From Prado023 sp963747335 (GTDB lineage: Bacteria; Actinomycetota; Actinomycetes; S36-B12; CAIYMF01), in assembly GCA_963747335.1 (NCBI GenBank), contig CAVVEV010000012.1, positions 186,001-250,000 of the forward strand: a DNA stretch of 64,000 bases, given 5' to 3'. The notes beneath the pieces were generated by a model. That model saw only the letters and a list, made by a program, of their open reading frames with translations, was not told where the DNA came from and did no database searches. This document shows, piece after piece, positions 26,265 through 33,686 of the stretch. Both the position numbers and the translations under genes were made by a program. Each line of letters opens with the position of its first letter. The first letter of the stretch is position 1.

Positions 26265-27076
26265 CCCGCGGGGTCTCCCGTCGTTCAGCAGCCTGGGGGG
26301 GCGGGGGGATGGCGGGGGCGGTCGCGGCCAGCGTGGGCGTGCTCATCGCCCAGGCTCGGTTGGTCAGGCGCAACATCGGGCCGCAGCGTGGGGTCCCGCC
26401 CTACCAGGACGGCCGGTTCGGCCCCCCCACGGGCACGTCCGTCCGCCTCGCGGTCCTCGGTGACTCCGTGGCAGCAGGGCTCGGTGCGGACAGTGCGGCG
26501 GACACGGTCGCCGGTGTCCTCGTCCGGGCCGTGGTCGAGGCAAGCCGTCGCCCGGTCACCATGACCAACCATGCCGTCGTCGGGGCCCGATCGGCTGATC
26601 TCGACCGACAGGTGACCCGCTGCCTGAGCACGCGGCCGCACGTGGCCGTGATCATCATCGGGGGCAACGACGTGACCCACATGGTGCCGCGCGCGCTGGC
26701 CGCTCGACGCCTGGAGACGGCGATCGCCCGTCTCGTCGACGCGGGCACAGCCGTTGTCGTCGGCACCTGCCCCGACCTGGGGACGGTGCGGCCCGTCGGC
26801 CCACCCCTGAAGTGGGTCGCCAGGGAGCGGTCTCGCTCGCTTGCGGCAGCACAGCGCCGGGCAGCCATCCGCGCCGGGGCGCACCCCGTGAGCCTCTACG
26901 ATCTGCTGGGTCCGGAGTTCGAGGCCAACGCGGAGGCCTTCTTCGGCCCCGACCGGTTCCACCCCTCCAGCATGGGCTACCGCCGGATCGGCGCCACGCT
27001 GCTTCCGCCGGTGCTGGCGGCACTGAACATCCAACCGCCCCGCCGGCTCCGGGAGATCACCGCCTCCCCGTCATGA
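26261..27076 (+). CDS. SGNH/GDSL-family hydrolase
   Basis: A 271-aa esterase/lipase-like protein. An N-terminal hydrophobic stretch (about residues 13-32) may be an anchor or signal. The SGNH blocks are block I VLGDSVAAGLGAD (nucleophile Ser), block III IIIGGNDVTH (Gly/Asn oxyanion residues) and block V DRFHPSSMGY (Asp/His). Natural substrates are unknown; cell-envelope lipids or acylated glycans are common for this group. It overlaps msrA by four bases, so the two are translationally coupled, an arrangement with no obvious biochemical logic. Confidence 0.88.
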   Translation: MTRGVSRRSAAWGGGGMAGAVAASVGVLIAQARLVRRNIGPQRGVPPYQDGRFGPPTGTSVRLAVLGDSVAAGLGADSAADTVAGVLVRAVVEASRRPVTMTNHAVVGARSADLDRQVTRCLSTRPHVAVIIIGGNDVTHMVPRALAARRLETAIARLVDAGTAVVVGTCPDLGTVRPVGPPLKWVARERSRSLAAAQRRAAIRAGAHPVSLYDLLGPEFEANAEAFFGPDRFHPSSMGYRRIGATLLPPVLAALNIQPPRRLREITASPS

Positions 27077-27096
27077 ACCCAGTGCACCAGCCGACC

Positions 27097-27459
27097 TCAC
27101 AGGACCAGGCGCAGGGCCACGAGTCCCTCGACGGCGCGCCGGCACGCCAGGGCTGACGCCTCGCTGCGCGACTCGGCGACCTCCTCGGCGAGGTCCTGGG
27201 CACAGACGGCCAGGACATCCCCTGCGGCCGGATCGGCCAGGTCCGGGAGGGCCCGGCCTGGTCGCCCCGCCAGGGCCGATGCCGCGTCGGCAAGGTCCTG
27301 GGCAAGGTCGAACGCGGCCCGAGCGCGGCTCCGACCGTCCGGGAGGACCGCCGCCAGGCGCACCAGGGACAGCGACCGCAACCGGTCACAGGTGCGCGTG
27401 GCCTCGAGTATCAGGCGGTCCGGATCCTCGGGCGCGGGGGTCGGATCGAGCAGGCTCAC
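27097..27459 (-). CDS. Hypothetical helical protein
   Basis: A 120-aa protein that I do not recognise. It is almost entirely Ala/Leu/Arg/Asp helix with no membrane segment, no Cys pair and no catalytic signature. The frame is the longest at the locus. Codon use (G/C third positions) fits coding sequence, and it starts with a GTG at 27459. It is convergent with the SGNH hydrolase (20-base gap) and divergent from the DUF4287 gene. Confidence 0.5.
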   Translation of the reverse strand: MSLLDPTPAPEDPDRLILEATRTCDRLRSLSLVRLAAVLPDGRSRARAAFDLAQDLADAASALAGRPGRALPDLADPAAGDVLAVCAQDLAEEVAESRSEASALACRRAVEGLVALRLVL

Positions 27460-27551
27460 CCCGGCACGCTATCCGGTTCGGGGGTGCGCTGGCACCGCAC
27501 CCTCCGGGAGGGTTACGGTAGGACCAGAACGCCGGCCAAGAGGAGATGCCC

Positions 27552-27782
27552 ATGACCCTGCACCACTCCGAGGAGACCCACCAGCTGCTCGTCGATCGCG
27601 TCCCTGAGGTGACCGGCAAGCCGATGAAGGAGTGGTTCGCCGTGGTCGAGGACGGTCCGTCCTTCGCACGGTTCGATGACCGTGTGAACTGGCTGCGCGA
27701 CGAGCACGAGCTCTCGCATGGGTACGCGACCGCGATCATCCACGAGATGGACAAGGTCAAGGCGGCCCGCCGAGTCCAGTAG
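27552..27782 (+). CDS. DUF4287 domain protein
   Basis: A 76-aa protein made of one DUF4287 domain, with TGKPMKEWFAVVEDG followed by HELSHGYATAIIHEMD. The family is widespread and of unknown function, sometimes fused to DUF5655. The ATG at 27552 was preferred over 27546 because AGGAG lies six bases before the former and directly abuts the latter. A -10-like TACGGTAGG precedes it. It is followed by a terminator-like hairpin. Confidence 0.85.
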   Translation: MTLHHSEETHQLLVDRVPEVTGKPMKEWFAVVEDGPSFARFDDRVNWLRDEHELSHGYATAIIHEMDKVKAARRVQ

Positions 27783-27832
27783 GTCCGCACCCCGCACACC
27801 ACGCGAGAGGCGCGATCGCACGCGCCCGAGTC

Positions 27833-27861
27833 ATGCCCTGCAGCCCCCCGCTGCGGGGCAT
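27833..27861 (+). terminator. Terminator-like hairpin after DUF4287 gene
   Basis: Arms ATGCCCTGCAGC and GCTGCGGGGCAT pair over 12 positions with one mismatch and a five-base loop. A mildly T-rich stretch follows (GTTCGCGTTCT). It lies about 50 bases after the DUF4287 stop. Confidence 0.6.
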
Positions 27862-27908
27862 GTTCGCGTTCTCCCGGGCCCACCCTGACCCGCGGTATCG
27901 TCGCCGCC

Positions 27909-28847
27909 ATGCATTCCGACGAGTTCGACCTCACCATGGACGATGGCGTGGCGGTGCACGTCCGCCGCTGGCGCCCGGAGTCCGAGCCCCGAGCCGTGGT
28001 GCAGATCACGCACGGGATGGCCGAGCACTCGGGGCGCTACGCGCGCCTGGCCGGGGTGCTGGTGGAGGCTGGCTACGAGGTCTGGGCCCACGATCACCGG
28101 GGGCACGGCGGCACAGCGCGACGCGACGACGACCTCGGGCACTACGCAGACGAGGCGGGCTTCGATCGGGTGGTCGCCGACCTGTTGGCGGTACGCGCCC
28201 AGCTGGGGCGCGAGGATCAGGCTGGTGCGGAGATCCCCGTGGCCCTGTTCGCCCACAGCATGGGCACGTTCATCTCCCAAGCAGCCCTGGCCCTGCACCC
28301 ACCATCGCCGTGGGACGCGGTCATCCTCGCCGGATCCGATGCCCCCGGGGGGCTGAACTACCGGGCGTTCCTCCAGGTGGCCCGGGTCGAACGTCGCCGG
28401 CAGGGTCCACGCGGGCGCAGCGACGTCCTGGACACCTTGGCCTTCGGGCCCTACAACGCCGCGTTCCGGCCCACCCGGACCGACTCCGACTGGCTCACGC
28501 GAGACACGGCCGAGGTCGACCTGTTCCTCGCCGACCCACGCACCGGGTTCCCGCTGACCAATCAGGCGTGGATGGACTTCATCGGGGGTCGTCTGGGCGT
28601 GGCCCAGAACGGGTTCGCAGCCGTGGAGCCCAAGGACATGCCGATCCTGCTGATCGCGGGCGACAAGGACCCGGTGGGACGCGCAGGCACGGGTGTGCGG
28701 ATGCTGTCCCAGCAACTGGCAGACGCCGGGATGCTGGACGTGACGCTGACTCTCTACCCCGGCGCTCGCCACGAGCTGCTCAACGAGACCAACCGCGACC
28801 TGGTGCACGCCGACCTGCTGGCGTTCCTCGAGCGCACGGTCGGCTGA
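27909..28847 (+). CDS. Alpha/beta hydrolase, monoacylglycerol-lipase-like (Hydrolase_4)
   Basis: A 312-aa serine hydrolase. The oxyanion region is ITHGMAEHSGRYARLA, typical of monoacylglycerol lipases. The loop AHDHRGHGGTA follows, then the nucleophile elbow FAHSMGT (Ser117). The acid lies in LLIAGDKDPVG (Asp) and the base in PGARHELLNE (His). A cap domain lies between about residues 135 and 230. Substrates in the family are monoacylglycerols or lysophospholipids. No signal peptide is seen, so it is cytoplasmic or membrane-associated. It stands alone. Confidence 0.9.
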   Translation: MHSDEFDLTMDDGVAVHVRRWRPESEPRAVVQITHGMAEHSGRYARLAGVLVEAGYEVWAHDHRGHGGTARRDDDLGHYADEAGFDRVVADLLAVRAQLGREDQAGAEIPVALFAHSMGTFISQAALALHPPSPWDAVILAGSDAPGGLNYRAFLQVARVERRRQGPRGRSDVLDTLAFGPYNAAFRPTRTDSDWLTRDTAEVDLFLADPRTGFPLTNQAWMDFIGGRLGVAQNGFAAVEPKDMPILLIAGDKDPVGRAGTGVRMLSQQLADAGMLDVTLTLYPGARHELLNETNRDLVHADLLAFLERTVG

Positions 28848-28935
28848 GGGGGGCGGCTGGGCGGCCGGGCTGGGCTGGGCTGAGGGGGTGGCTGGGCGGG
28901 GCGGCTGAGCGGCTGAGGGGCTGAGGCTGAGCGGC
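28848..28935. repeat. Low-complexity G/C/T-rich tract
   Basis: Imperfect repetition of GGCTGGGC and GGCTGAG units immediately after the hydrolase stop. It probably arose by slippage; no coding or binding function is apparent. Confidence 0.7.
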
Positions 28936-28961
28936 ACCGCCCCGCACCCCGATATGCGTCA

Positions 28962-28989
28962 GGCCCCGCAGCGAGGATGCTGCGGGGCC
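28962..28989 (-). terminator. Strong hairpin terminator of the Bax-inhibitor-like gene
   Basis: Perfect 11-bp stem GGCCCCGCAGC / GCTGCGGGGCC with a six-base loop, 18 bases beyond the stop codon on the minus strand. It lies between convergent genes and can act in both directions. Confidence 0.7.
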
Positions 28990-29006
28990 CGACGTGCGTG
29001 GTGAGG

Positions 29007-29924
29007 TCAGTCGCGACCGGAGGCGATGATCGCCAGCAGGCGCAGGATCTCCAGGTACAGCCAGATCAGCGTGACGAGCAGGCCGAAGGCCATCCGCCAC
29101 GACTCACGCTCGGGCAGGCCCATCTTCACGCCGCGCTCGATCGAGTCGAAGTCGAGCATCAGGCTGAACGCGGCCAGCAGGACACCGAACGCGCACAGGA
29201 TCAGGCCCAACGTGCCCACGCCGTAGAAGCCCCAGCCACCGCCCACGCCGAAGAACGACGAGACGAACGAGATCAGGGCGATCGCGAAGTAGGACACGAA
29301 CGCGACCATCATGATCTTCTTGAACCGGCCGTCGACCTTGACCAGCCGGCTGCGGTAGAGCGCCAGCATCACGACGAAGGCCACGAGGGTGCCGATGATG
29401 GCCTGGGAGACCAGGCCCTCGTACCCGGTGCCCTGCGCCCACTGGTCGTACACGTAGCTGATGCCACCGAGGAACACACCCTGGACAGCGGCGTAGGCCA
29501 GGATCAGCGGCGGGCTGACTACCTTCTTGAACGCGTTGACCAGACCCAGGACCAGGCCCAGGATCATCGATCCGATGTACAGGAACGGCATCGTGGGGGC
29601 GAGGTTCCACCCGATGAGGGCGAACGGGATGAGGACCGCGATCGAGATGCCGGTCCGCACGACGACGTCGTCCATCGACATCCGGTCGGTGACCGGCTCG
29701 TACACGGATCCCGTGGGCGGGCCCATCGGGACCGGCGGGGGGACCTGGCCCGGCACCTGTCCGTAGGGTGCCTGCGGGTATGGCTGCTGACCGTACGGCT
29801 GCCCGGGCTGACCGGTCTGCTGGCCTGCCTGGCCGTAGGCCTGCACCCCCTCCGCATAGGCGAAGCCGCTCTGGCCCGACGACTGCGCGTCGAGTCGGCT
29901 GAAGATGGGGTTCTTGTTGTTCAT
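29007..29924 (-). CDS. Bax inhibitor-1/YccA family membrane protein
   Basis: A 305-aa protein. About 80 N-terminal residues are Gln/Gly/Pro/Tyr-rich (repeats of the type GQPYGQQPYPQ). Seven predicted membrane helices follow, matching the bacterial BAX-inhibitor-1-like group (PF12811 type), including PTMPFLYIGSMILGLVLGLVNAF and the C-terminal SWRMAFGLLVTLIWLYLEIL. Structurally characterised relatives leak calcium across the membrane; the role here is unknown. The long disordered Tyr/Gln/Pro head is typical for actinobacterial members. Confidence 0.88.
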   Translation of the reverse strand: MNNKNPIFSRLDAQSSGQSGFAYAEGVQAYGQAGQQTGQPGQPYGQQPYPQAPYGQVPGQVPPPVPMGPPTGSVYEPVTDRMSMDDVVVRTGISIAVLIPFALIGWNLAPTMPFLYIGSMILGLVLGLVNAFKKVVSPPLILAYAAVQGVFLGGISYVYDQWAQGTGYEGLVSQAIIGTLVAFVVMLALYRSRLVKVDGRFKKIMMVAFVSYFAIALISFVSSFFGVGGGWGFYGVGTLGLILCAFGVLLAAFSLMLDFDSIERGVKMGLPERESWRMAFGLLVTLIWLYLEILRLLAIIASGRD

Positions 29925-30055
29925 CGTGTGCGTTCGACCTCCACGTCGATCAAGTCAGCGCCACCCGTGCTGGGCGGTGCATCCACTGAACCACAAAACA
30001 TGCGATTCGGCACGTTTCTTCCCCGGACTCGTCCGATCCACACCCGCTGCGGGAA

Positions 30056-30123
30056 GATCCGCTCCCAGTTCGACCATCTGCTCCCATCCGAACGGGAGCA
30101 GATCGGCGAGACGGGAGCAGATC
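30056..30123. repeat. Nested double inverted repeat (four GGGAGCAGAT-type boxes)
   Basis: Four related boxes: GATCCGCTCCC (30056-30066), ATCTGCTCCC (30076-30085), GGGAGCAGAT (30094-30103) and GGGAGCAGATC (30113-30123). The two left boxes are reverse complements of the two right boxes, with one mismatch in the outer pair, giving a left-left-right-right order around 30090. It sits between the Bax-inhibitor-like gene and a tRNA gene. Confidence 0.8.
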
Positions 30124-30156
30124 CAAGGGGCCGGGGAATCGGGCGGAGGGAGTTGA

Positions 30157-30200
30157 GTGGGGTATGGGTGGGGTATGGGTGGGGTATGGGTGGGGCACGA
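30157..30200 (+). repeat. Tandem 11-bp repeat
   Basis: Three exact units of GTGGGGTATGG and a degenerate fourth. It lies about 16 bases from the 3' end of the tRNA gene. It is G-rich on the plus strand. No function is visible. Confidence 0.9.
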
Positions 30201-30216
30201 GTGGCAGTGAGTGCAG

Positions 30217-30290
30217 TACCCCCGGTGGGACTCGAACCCACACTCGGACGGTTTTAAGCCGTCTGCCTCTGCCAGTTGGGCTACGGGGGC
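30217..30290 (-). tRNA. tRNA with UAA anticodon (Leu by anticodon; short variable arm)
   Basis: A 74-nt cloverleaf. The acceptor is GCCCCCG / CGGGGGT (with G1-U72). The D arm has a 3-bp stem, the anticodon stem is GACGG / CCGTC with loop CTTAAAA (anticodon TAA), the variable loop CGAGT has only five bases, the T arm is GTGGG-TTCGAGT-CCCAC, and the discriminator is A73. No CCA is encoded. The anticodon and A73 indicate leucine. However, bacterial tRNA-Leu normally has a long class II variable arm, which is missing here. Confidence 0.85.
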
Positions 30291-30313
30291 TCCGGATCGC
30301 TGGTTCGACCGGC

Positions 30314-30865
30314 TCAAAGGTACGTGCTGCGCGGGTGGATGGCGTGTGCCCCGGCCACGCGGTCGAGGAACAGCAGCCCGTCGAGGTGGTCGATCTCGTG
30401 CTGGAGGGCTCGGGCCTCGAAGGCGTCAGTCGTCAGCGTGACCACCTCACCGGAACCCGGCAGGGCCCCGGTCACCGTCATCCGGGTGGCGCGGCGCACG
30501 TCGCCGGTGAAGTCAGGCACCGACATGCACCCCTCGCGCCCCTTCTCGTTGCGTGACGCGGCCACCACGACCGGGTTGACCAGCACGAACGTCCCGTGGG
30601 TGATCCGGGCCTTGGGATGCCGGGACACGTCCAGGCTGAACATCCGCCACCCGACGTCGACCTGGTTCGCCGCCAGACCCACGCACCCGGGCGACACGCG
30701 CATCGTCGCGATCAGGTCGGCCGCGAGCTGGACCACGTCCGGGTCGGTCGGGTCCACCTCGGAGCACGCAGTGCCGAGCACCGGCGCGGGGGCGGCCACG
30801 ACGGGCAGGACCCTCCCGGCGGGCAGCTCGGGCGTGGGCAGGCTCACGGCGTCGGTGTCCTCCAT
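30314..30865 (-). CDS. def: Peptide deformylase
   Basis: Removes the N-terminal formyl group of nascent proteins with a metal-hydroxide. The 183-aa protein has motif 1 GCVGLAANQV, motif 2 EGCMSVP (metal ligand Cys113) and motif 3 QHEIDHLDG (ligands His156 and His160, catalytic Glu157). Motif 2 with Met instead of Leu is a small variation seen in actinobacterial second copies. The ATG at 30865 lies six bases after the stop of the ACT-domain gene, so both form an operon. Another def copy elsewhere is possible. Confidence 0.95.
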   Translation of the reverse strand: MEDTDAVSLPTPELPAGRVLPVVAAPAPVLGTACSEVDPTDPDVVQLAADLIATMRVSPGCVGLAANQVDVGWRMFSLDVSRHPKARITHGTFVLVNPVVVAASRNEKGREGCMSVPDFTGDVRRATRMTVTGALPGSGEVVTLTTDAFEARALQHEIDHLDGLLFLDRVAGAHAIHPRSTYL

Positions 30866-30871
30866 GGTGGC

Positions 30872-31387
30872 CTACAGGACGTCGGAGTCCGCGGGGCGCA
30901 GCGAGACCCCGACACCGAGGTTCCGGCCGGCCTCCGCCAGCTGGGCACCGAGGGCGACCACATCAACCCCGGGCGGCAGGCTGACCTCGGCGACCAGCAG
31001 GTACATCCCGCCGTGGCCGAGCCGGGTGGACAGGTCGGTGATGTTGCCCCCGTGCTTGGCCAGGGTCGCGGTCACACCCGCGACGATGCCCGGCCGGTCG
31101 GCCCCGTGGACGCTGAGCACGTAGCCCGCCTCACCGGTGGCAGGCTCCTCGGGCCCGACGGGCAGCACGGAGACGACCAGCCCGTCGGCGCCGAGGTGGG
31201 CCAGCCGCGCGGCCAGGTCCTCGCTGGTGGTGGCGATGTCCACGATCAGGGTCCAGGTGAAGTGCCCGCGGAGCAGCGTCATCGAAGAGTCCTCGAGATT
31301 GCCCCCCAACTCGGCCAGGACGCCGGTAACCTCGGCGATGATCCCCGGGCGATCCCGGCCGATGACGGTGACGGCGAGGCTTGGCAT
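30872..31387 (-). CDS. Tandem ACT-domain protein (GcvR-like)
   Basis: A 171-aa protein of two ACT domains. Residues 1-80 begin SLAVTVIGRDRPGIIAEVTG, and residues about 90-170 begin VLSVHGADRPGIVAGVTATL. Each has the ligand-turn D-R-P-G-I. This is the architecture of the glycine-cleavage-system regulator GcvR and related amino-acid sensors. There is no DNA-binding domain. In actinobacteria it is an orphan family, so binding of an amino acid is inferred only from the fold. The ATG at 31387 was chosen over the GTG at 31393. It is upstream of def. Confidence 0.85.
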   Translation of the reverse strand: MPSLAVTVIGRDRPGIIAEVTGVLAELGGNLEDSSMTLLRGHFTWTLIVDIATTSEDLAARLAHLGADGLVVSVLPVGPEEPATGEAGYVLSVHGADRPGIVAGVTATLAKHGGNITDLSTRLGHGGMYLLVAEVSLPPGVDVVALGAQLAEAGRNLGVGVSLRPADSDVL

Positions 31388-31419
31388 GCGCACAGCCTAC
31401 GGCGGGCAGGAGGGCGCGG

Positions 31420-31713
31420 ATGGACCCGCTGATCGTCTTCGCCTGCATCTTCGCCCCGACCTTCATCCTCAATGTGCTCTCGGCCGGTCGCGACCAGCTG
31501 CTCTTCCAGACGAGGAAGAGGGCGGGCCGTGTGTACGCCGCCACCGCCATAGTCGTCGCCACCGGGGTGCTCGTGCTGGTGGGCCTGCCGTGGATGTGGG
31601 CGCTGGCGCTGGTCCTGCCCGGCCCGTTGGGCTCAGTGCTCGGCGACTGGGTCGGAAGCGGTGAGTGGATCGTGCTCCGGCATCGGATCGGGCGCATGTT
31701 CGGCCGCGACTGA
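31420..31713 (+). CDS. Small two-helix membrane protein
   Basis: A 97-aa protein with a likely start at the ATG 31420, where AGGAGG stands eight bases upstream. Two hydrophobic segments are visible: LIVFACIFAPTFILNVLS, and a longer hydrophobic stretch from ATAIVVATGVLVLVG to WALALVLPG. A basic tail of the type VLRHRIGRMFGRD follows. I do not recognise the family. Its last 81 bases overlap the 3' end of the convergent ppx-like gene. Confidence 0.6.
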   Translation: MDPLIVFACIFAPTFILNVLSAGRDQLLFQTRKRAGRVYAATAIVVATGVLVLVGLPWMWALALVLPGPLGSVLGDWVGSGEWIVLRHRIGRMFGRD

Positions 31714-32628
31714 CCAGGCGACGCCGTCGAGGATGTCGTGCTCGCTGACAAGGACCTCGGGGACCCCGGTCGCGTCCATGATCCGGCGCAGCACCAGGGC
31801 GCCGGCCCCGATCACGTCGACGCGCCCCGGGTGCATGACCGGAAGCGCCGCGCGCTCGGCACGGGTCATTCGCAGCAGCGCGTCGCTGACCCGTCGGACG
31901 TCGGCGGCCGCGATGCGGCTGTGGTGGATGACCTGCGCGTCGTAGGCCGGCAGGCCCAGGGCGAGGGCCGCGACGGTGGTCACCGAGCCCGCGAGCCCGA
32001 CGAGGGTGGCGGCCTCGGCGAACGGCACCACGCTGCCCGCCCGGGCGATCGCCGCGTCGATGTCGGCGGTCGCGGCGGCGACCTGCGCGGGCGTCGGCGG
32101 GTCGGCGGCCATGTGACGCTCGGTCATCCGCACGCAGCCGATGTCCACACTCGTCCGGTGCGTCGGGCCGGCGGACCCGAGGACGAACTCCGTCGACCCT
32201 CCGCCGATGTCGACCACCAGGAACGGGGCGCGGGCATCGGCAGGAAGGCCCGTGGTGGCGCCGGCGAAGGACAGGGCGCCCTCCTCCTCACCGCTGATCA
32301 CCTCGGGCTCCACGCCCAGGATCCCGGCGATCCCGGCGACGAACTCCTCGCGGTTGGAGACGTCCCGGGAGGCAGAGGTTGCCACGAACCGCAGCGGTGG
32401 GCTGCCCGCCGCACGGAGAAGGTCGGCGTAGGTCGCGCACGCGGTGAACGTGCGCTCCAACGCCGCCGGGGCGAACGTCCCGGTGGCGTCCACCCCCTCG
32501 CCGAGTCGCACAACGACCATCTCCCGCACGACGTCGGTGGCAATCCCGGCCGCCACGTCGACGTCGGCGATCAGCAGCCGGATCGAGTTCGTGCCGCAGT
32601 CGATGGCGGCGGCGCGGCGGGCACTCAT
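31633..32628 (-). CDS. ppx: Exopolyphosphatase / Ppx-GppA family phosphatase
   Basis: An ASKHA-fold phosphatase of 331 aa acting on inorganic polyphosphate and/or pppGpp. Motifs are AAIDCGTNSIRLLIADV (phosphate 1), TSASRDVSNREEF, VISGEEEGALSFAGA (catalytic Glu) and LVVDIGGGSTEFVLG (phosphate 2). GLAGSVTTVAALAL and the MHPGRVDVIGAGALVL motif follow. This short form (about 330 aa, no HD domain) is the actinobacterial Ppx type. The ATG at 32628 overlaps the DUF501 stop. The last 60 or so bases encode a poorly conserved Asp/His/Pro-rich tail that overlaps the opposite small membrane gene. Confidence 0.92.
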   Translation of the reverse strand: MSARRAAAIDCGTNSIRLLIADVDVAAGIATDVVREMVVVRLGEGVDATGTFAPAALERTFTACATYADLLRAAGSPPLRFVATSASRDVSNREEFVAGIAGILGVEPEVISGEEEGALSFAGATTGLPADARAPFLVVDIGGGSTEFVLGSAGPTHRTSVDIGCVRMTERHMAADPPTPAQVAAATADIDAAIARAGSVVPFAEAATLVGLAGSVTTVAALALGLPAYDAQVIHHSRIAAADVRRVSDALLRMTRAERAALPVMHPGRVDVIGAGALVLRRIMDATGVPEVLVSEHDILDGVAWSVAAEHAPDPMPEHDPLTASDPVAEH

Positions 32629-33140
32629 GAGTCCCCGGCGACGCAACCATCGGGCGTGCCGCCCCAGGCCTCCTCAGGCGTGATGCCACGCTGCGCCAGA
32701 AGGGCGAGAGCCTCGTCGCCCAAGGGGTTGACTCCCGGCCCTGCGGCCAGGGAGTGGGCCACCAGCACGTGCAGGCACTTGACCCGGTCGGGCATCCCGC
32801 CGGCGCTGATCCCCGCGATGTGCTCCACGTGCCCGAGCTGCTCGCGCTGGGCCAGGTAGGCCTCGTGGGCGGCACGGTGGGCGCCCGCCAGCTCCGGGTC
32901 AGTGGCAAGCCGGTCGGACATCTCGCGCATGACCCCGTCGGCCTCGAGCGTGCCGATCGCGCTGGTCGCGCGCGGGCAGGTCAGGTAGTAGAGCGTCGGG
33001 AAGGGGGTGCCGTCGGGCAGCTGCGGCTCGGTCATCAGGACGTCGGGCTGGCCACAGGAGCAGCGATGCGCCACCGCCCGGACCGCCCGGACGGGGCGAC
33101 CCAACTGCTCAGCGACCGCGTCGAGGTCCGCCTGGCTCAC
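32625..33140 (-). CDS. DUF501 domain protein
   Basis: A 171-aa protein of the actinobacterial DUF501 family, always found between ftsB/divIC and ppx. Recognisable features are LGRPVRAVRAVAHRCSCGQP with its Cys-x-Cys, FPTLYYLTCPRA, and GISAGGMPDRVKCLHVLVAH. The conserved Cys/His residues suggest a metal site, but no function is known. The GTG at 33140 gives the standard start. The stop overlaps the ppx start by four bases. Confidence 0.92.
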   Translation of the reverse strand: MSQADLDAVAEQLGRPVRAVRAVAHRCSCGQPDVLMTEPQLPDGTPFPTLYYLTCPRATSAIGTLEADGVMREMSDRLATDPELAGAHRAAHEAYLAQREQLGHVEHIAGISAGGMPDRVKCLHVLVAHSLAAGPGVNPLGDEALALLAQRGITPEEAWGGTPDGCVAGDS

Positions 33141-33172
33141 GGGCTGCCCTCCGGCGCCCGGGTCCACTGCCG

Positions 33173-33667
33173 TCACCGGCCGTAGCTCTCCGCCGGCTGG
33201 GCGGGTGCCGGGGCCGGCGGGGGGCTCTTCTTCGCGGGGTCGGCCGCCTGCTCGACGGTGGTCCAGACCGCGCTCCACCACGGGCCACCCTTGGGTGCAG
33301 CAGCCATCGGGCGGGTCTGCGTCGTCTCCGGGGCAGCCACCGCCTCCTCGGTCAGGACCACATACCCGACCTCGCCGGGCCGGACGAAGTGCAACCGGGC
33401 CCGGGCCTGCGCCTCGATGTAGGCCGGGTCCTTCCAGCGCTCGTGCGCAGCCTCGAGGTCGGCCACCCGCTGGGTGTGCCACGCGACCTGCGACTCCAGG
33501 TCGGCGATCCGCGCCCCCTGGGTGATCCACTGCCGGAAGGGGATCGCCAGGATCGTGATCAGGACGACGACGACGCCCAGTGCCGCCCCCGCGCGAGCGG
33601 AGAGCACTGGGCGTCGGACGTCGGGTCGCCGGACCCGTTGTTCGGGCGATGGGCGGCCGGCTGACAT
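33173..33667 (-). CDS. FtsB/DivIC septum formation initiator family protein
   Basis: A 164-aa bitopic division protein. A basic N-terminus precedes one membrane helix (ALGVVVVLITILAIPF). A short coiled coil follows (IADLESQVAWHTQRVADLEAA, split here as IADLESQVAWHT and QRVADLEAA), with the family signature WKDPAYIEAQARARLHFVRPGE. The protein family pairs with FtsL and FtsQ in the divisome. A Pro/Ala-rich extracellular tail of about 50 residues follows. The ATG at 33667 has GGAGG nine bases upstream. Location between eno and DUF501 is the conserved actinobacterial order. Confidence 0.92.
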   Translation of the reverse strand: MSAGRPSPEQRVRRPDVRRPVLSARAGAALGVVVVLITILAIPFRQWITQGARIADLESQVAWHTQRVADLEAAHERWKDPAYIEAQARARLHFVRPGEVGYVVLTEEAVAAPETTQTRPMAAAPKGGPWWSAVWTTVEQAADPAKKSPPPAPAPAQPAESYGR

Positions 33668-33686
33668 GCCACCCATCCTCCCACGG

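Noticed and set aside
30217..30290. A bldA-type regulatory tRNA-Leu(UAA)
   Set aside because: bldA is a class II tRNA with a long variable arm and a different acceptor stem; only the anticodon is shared.
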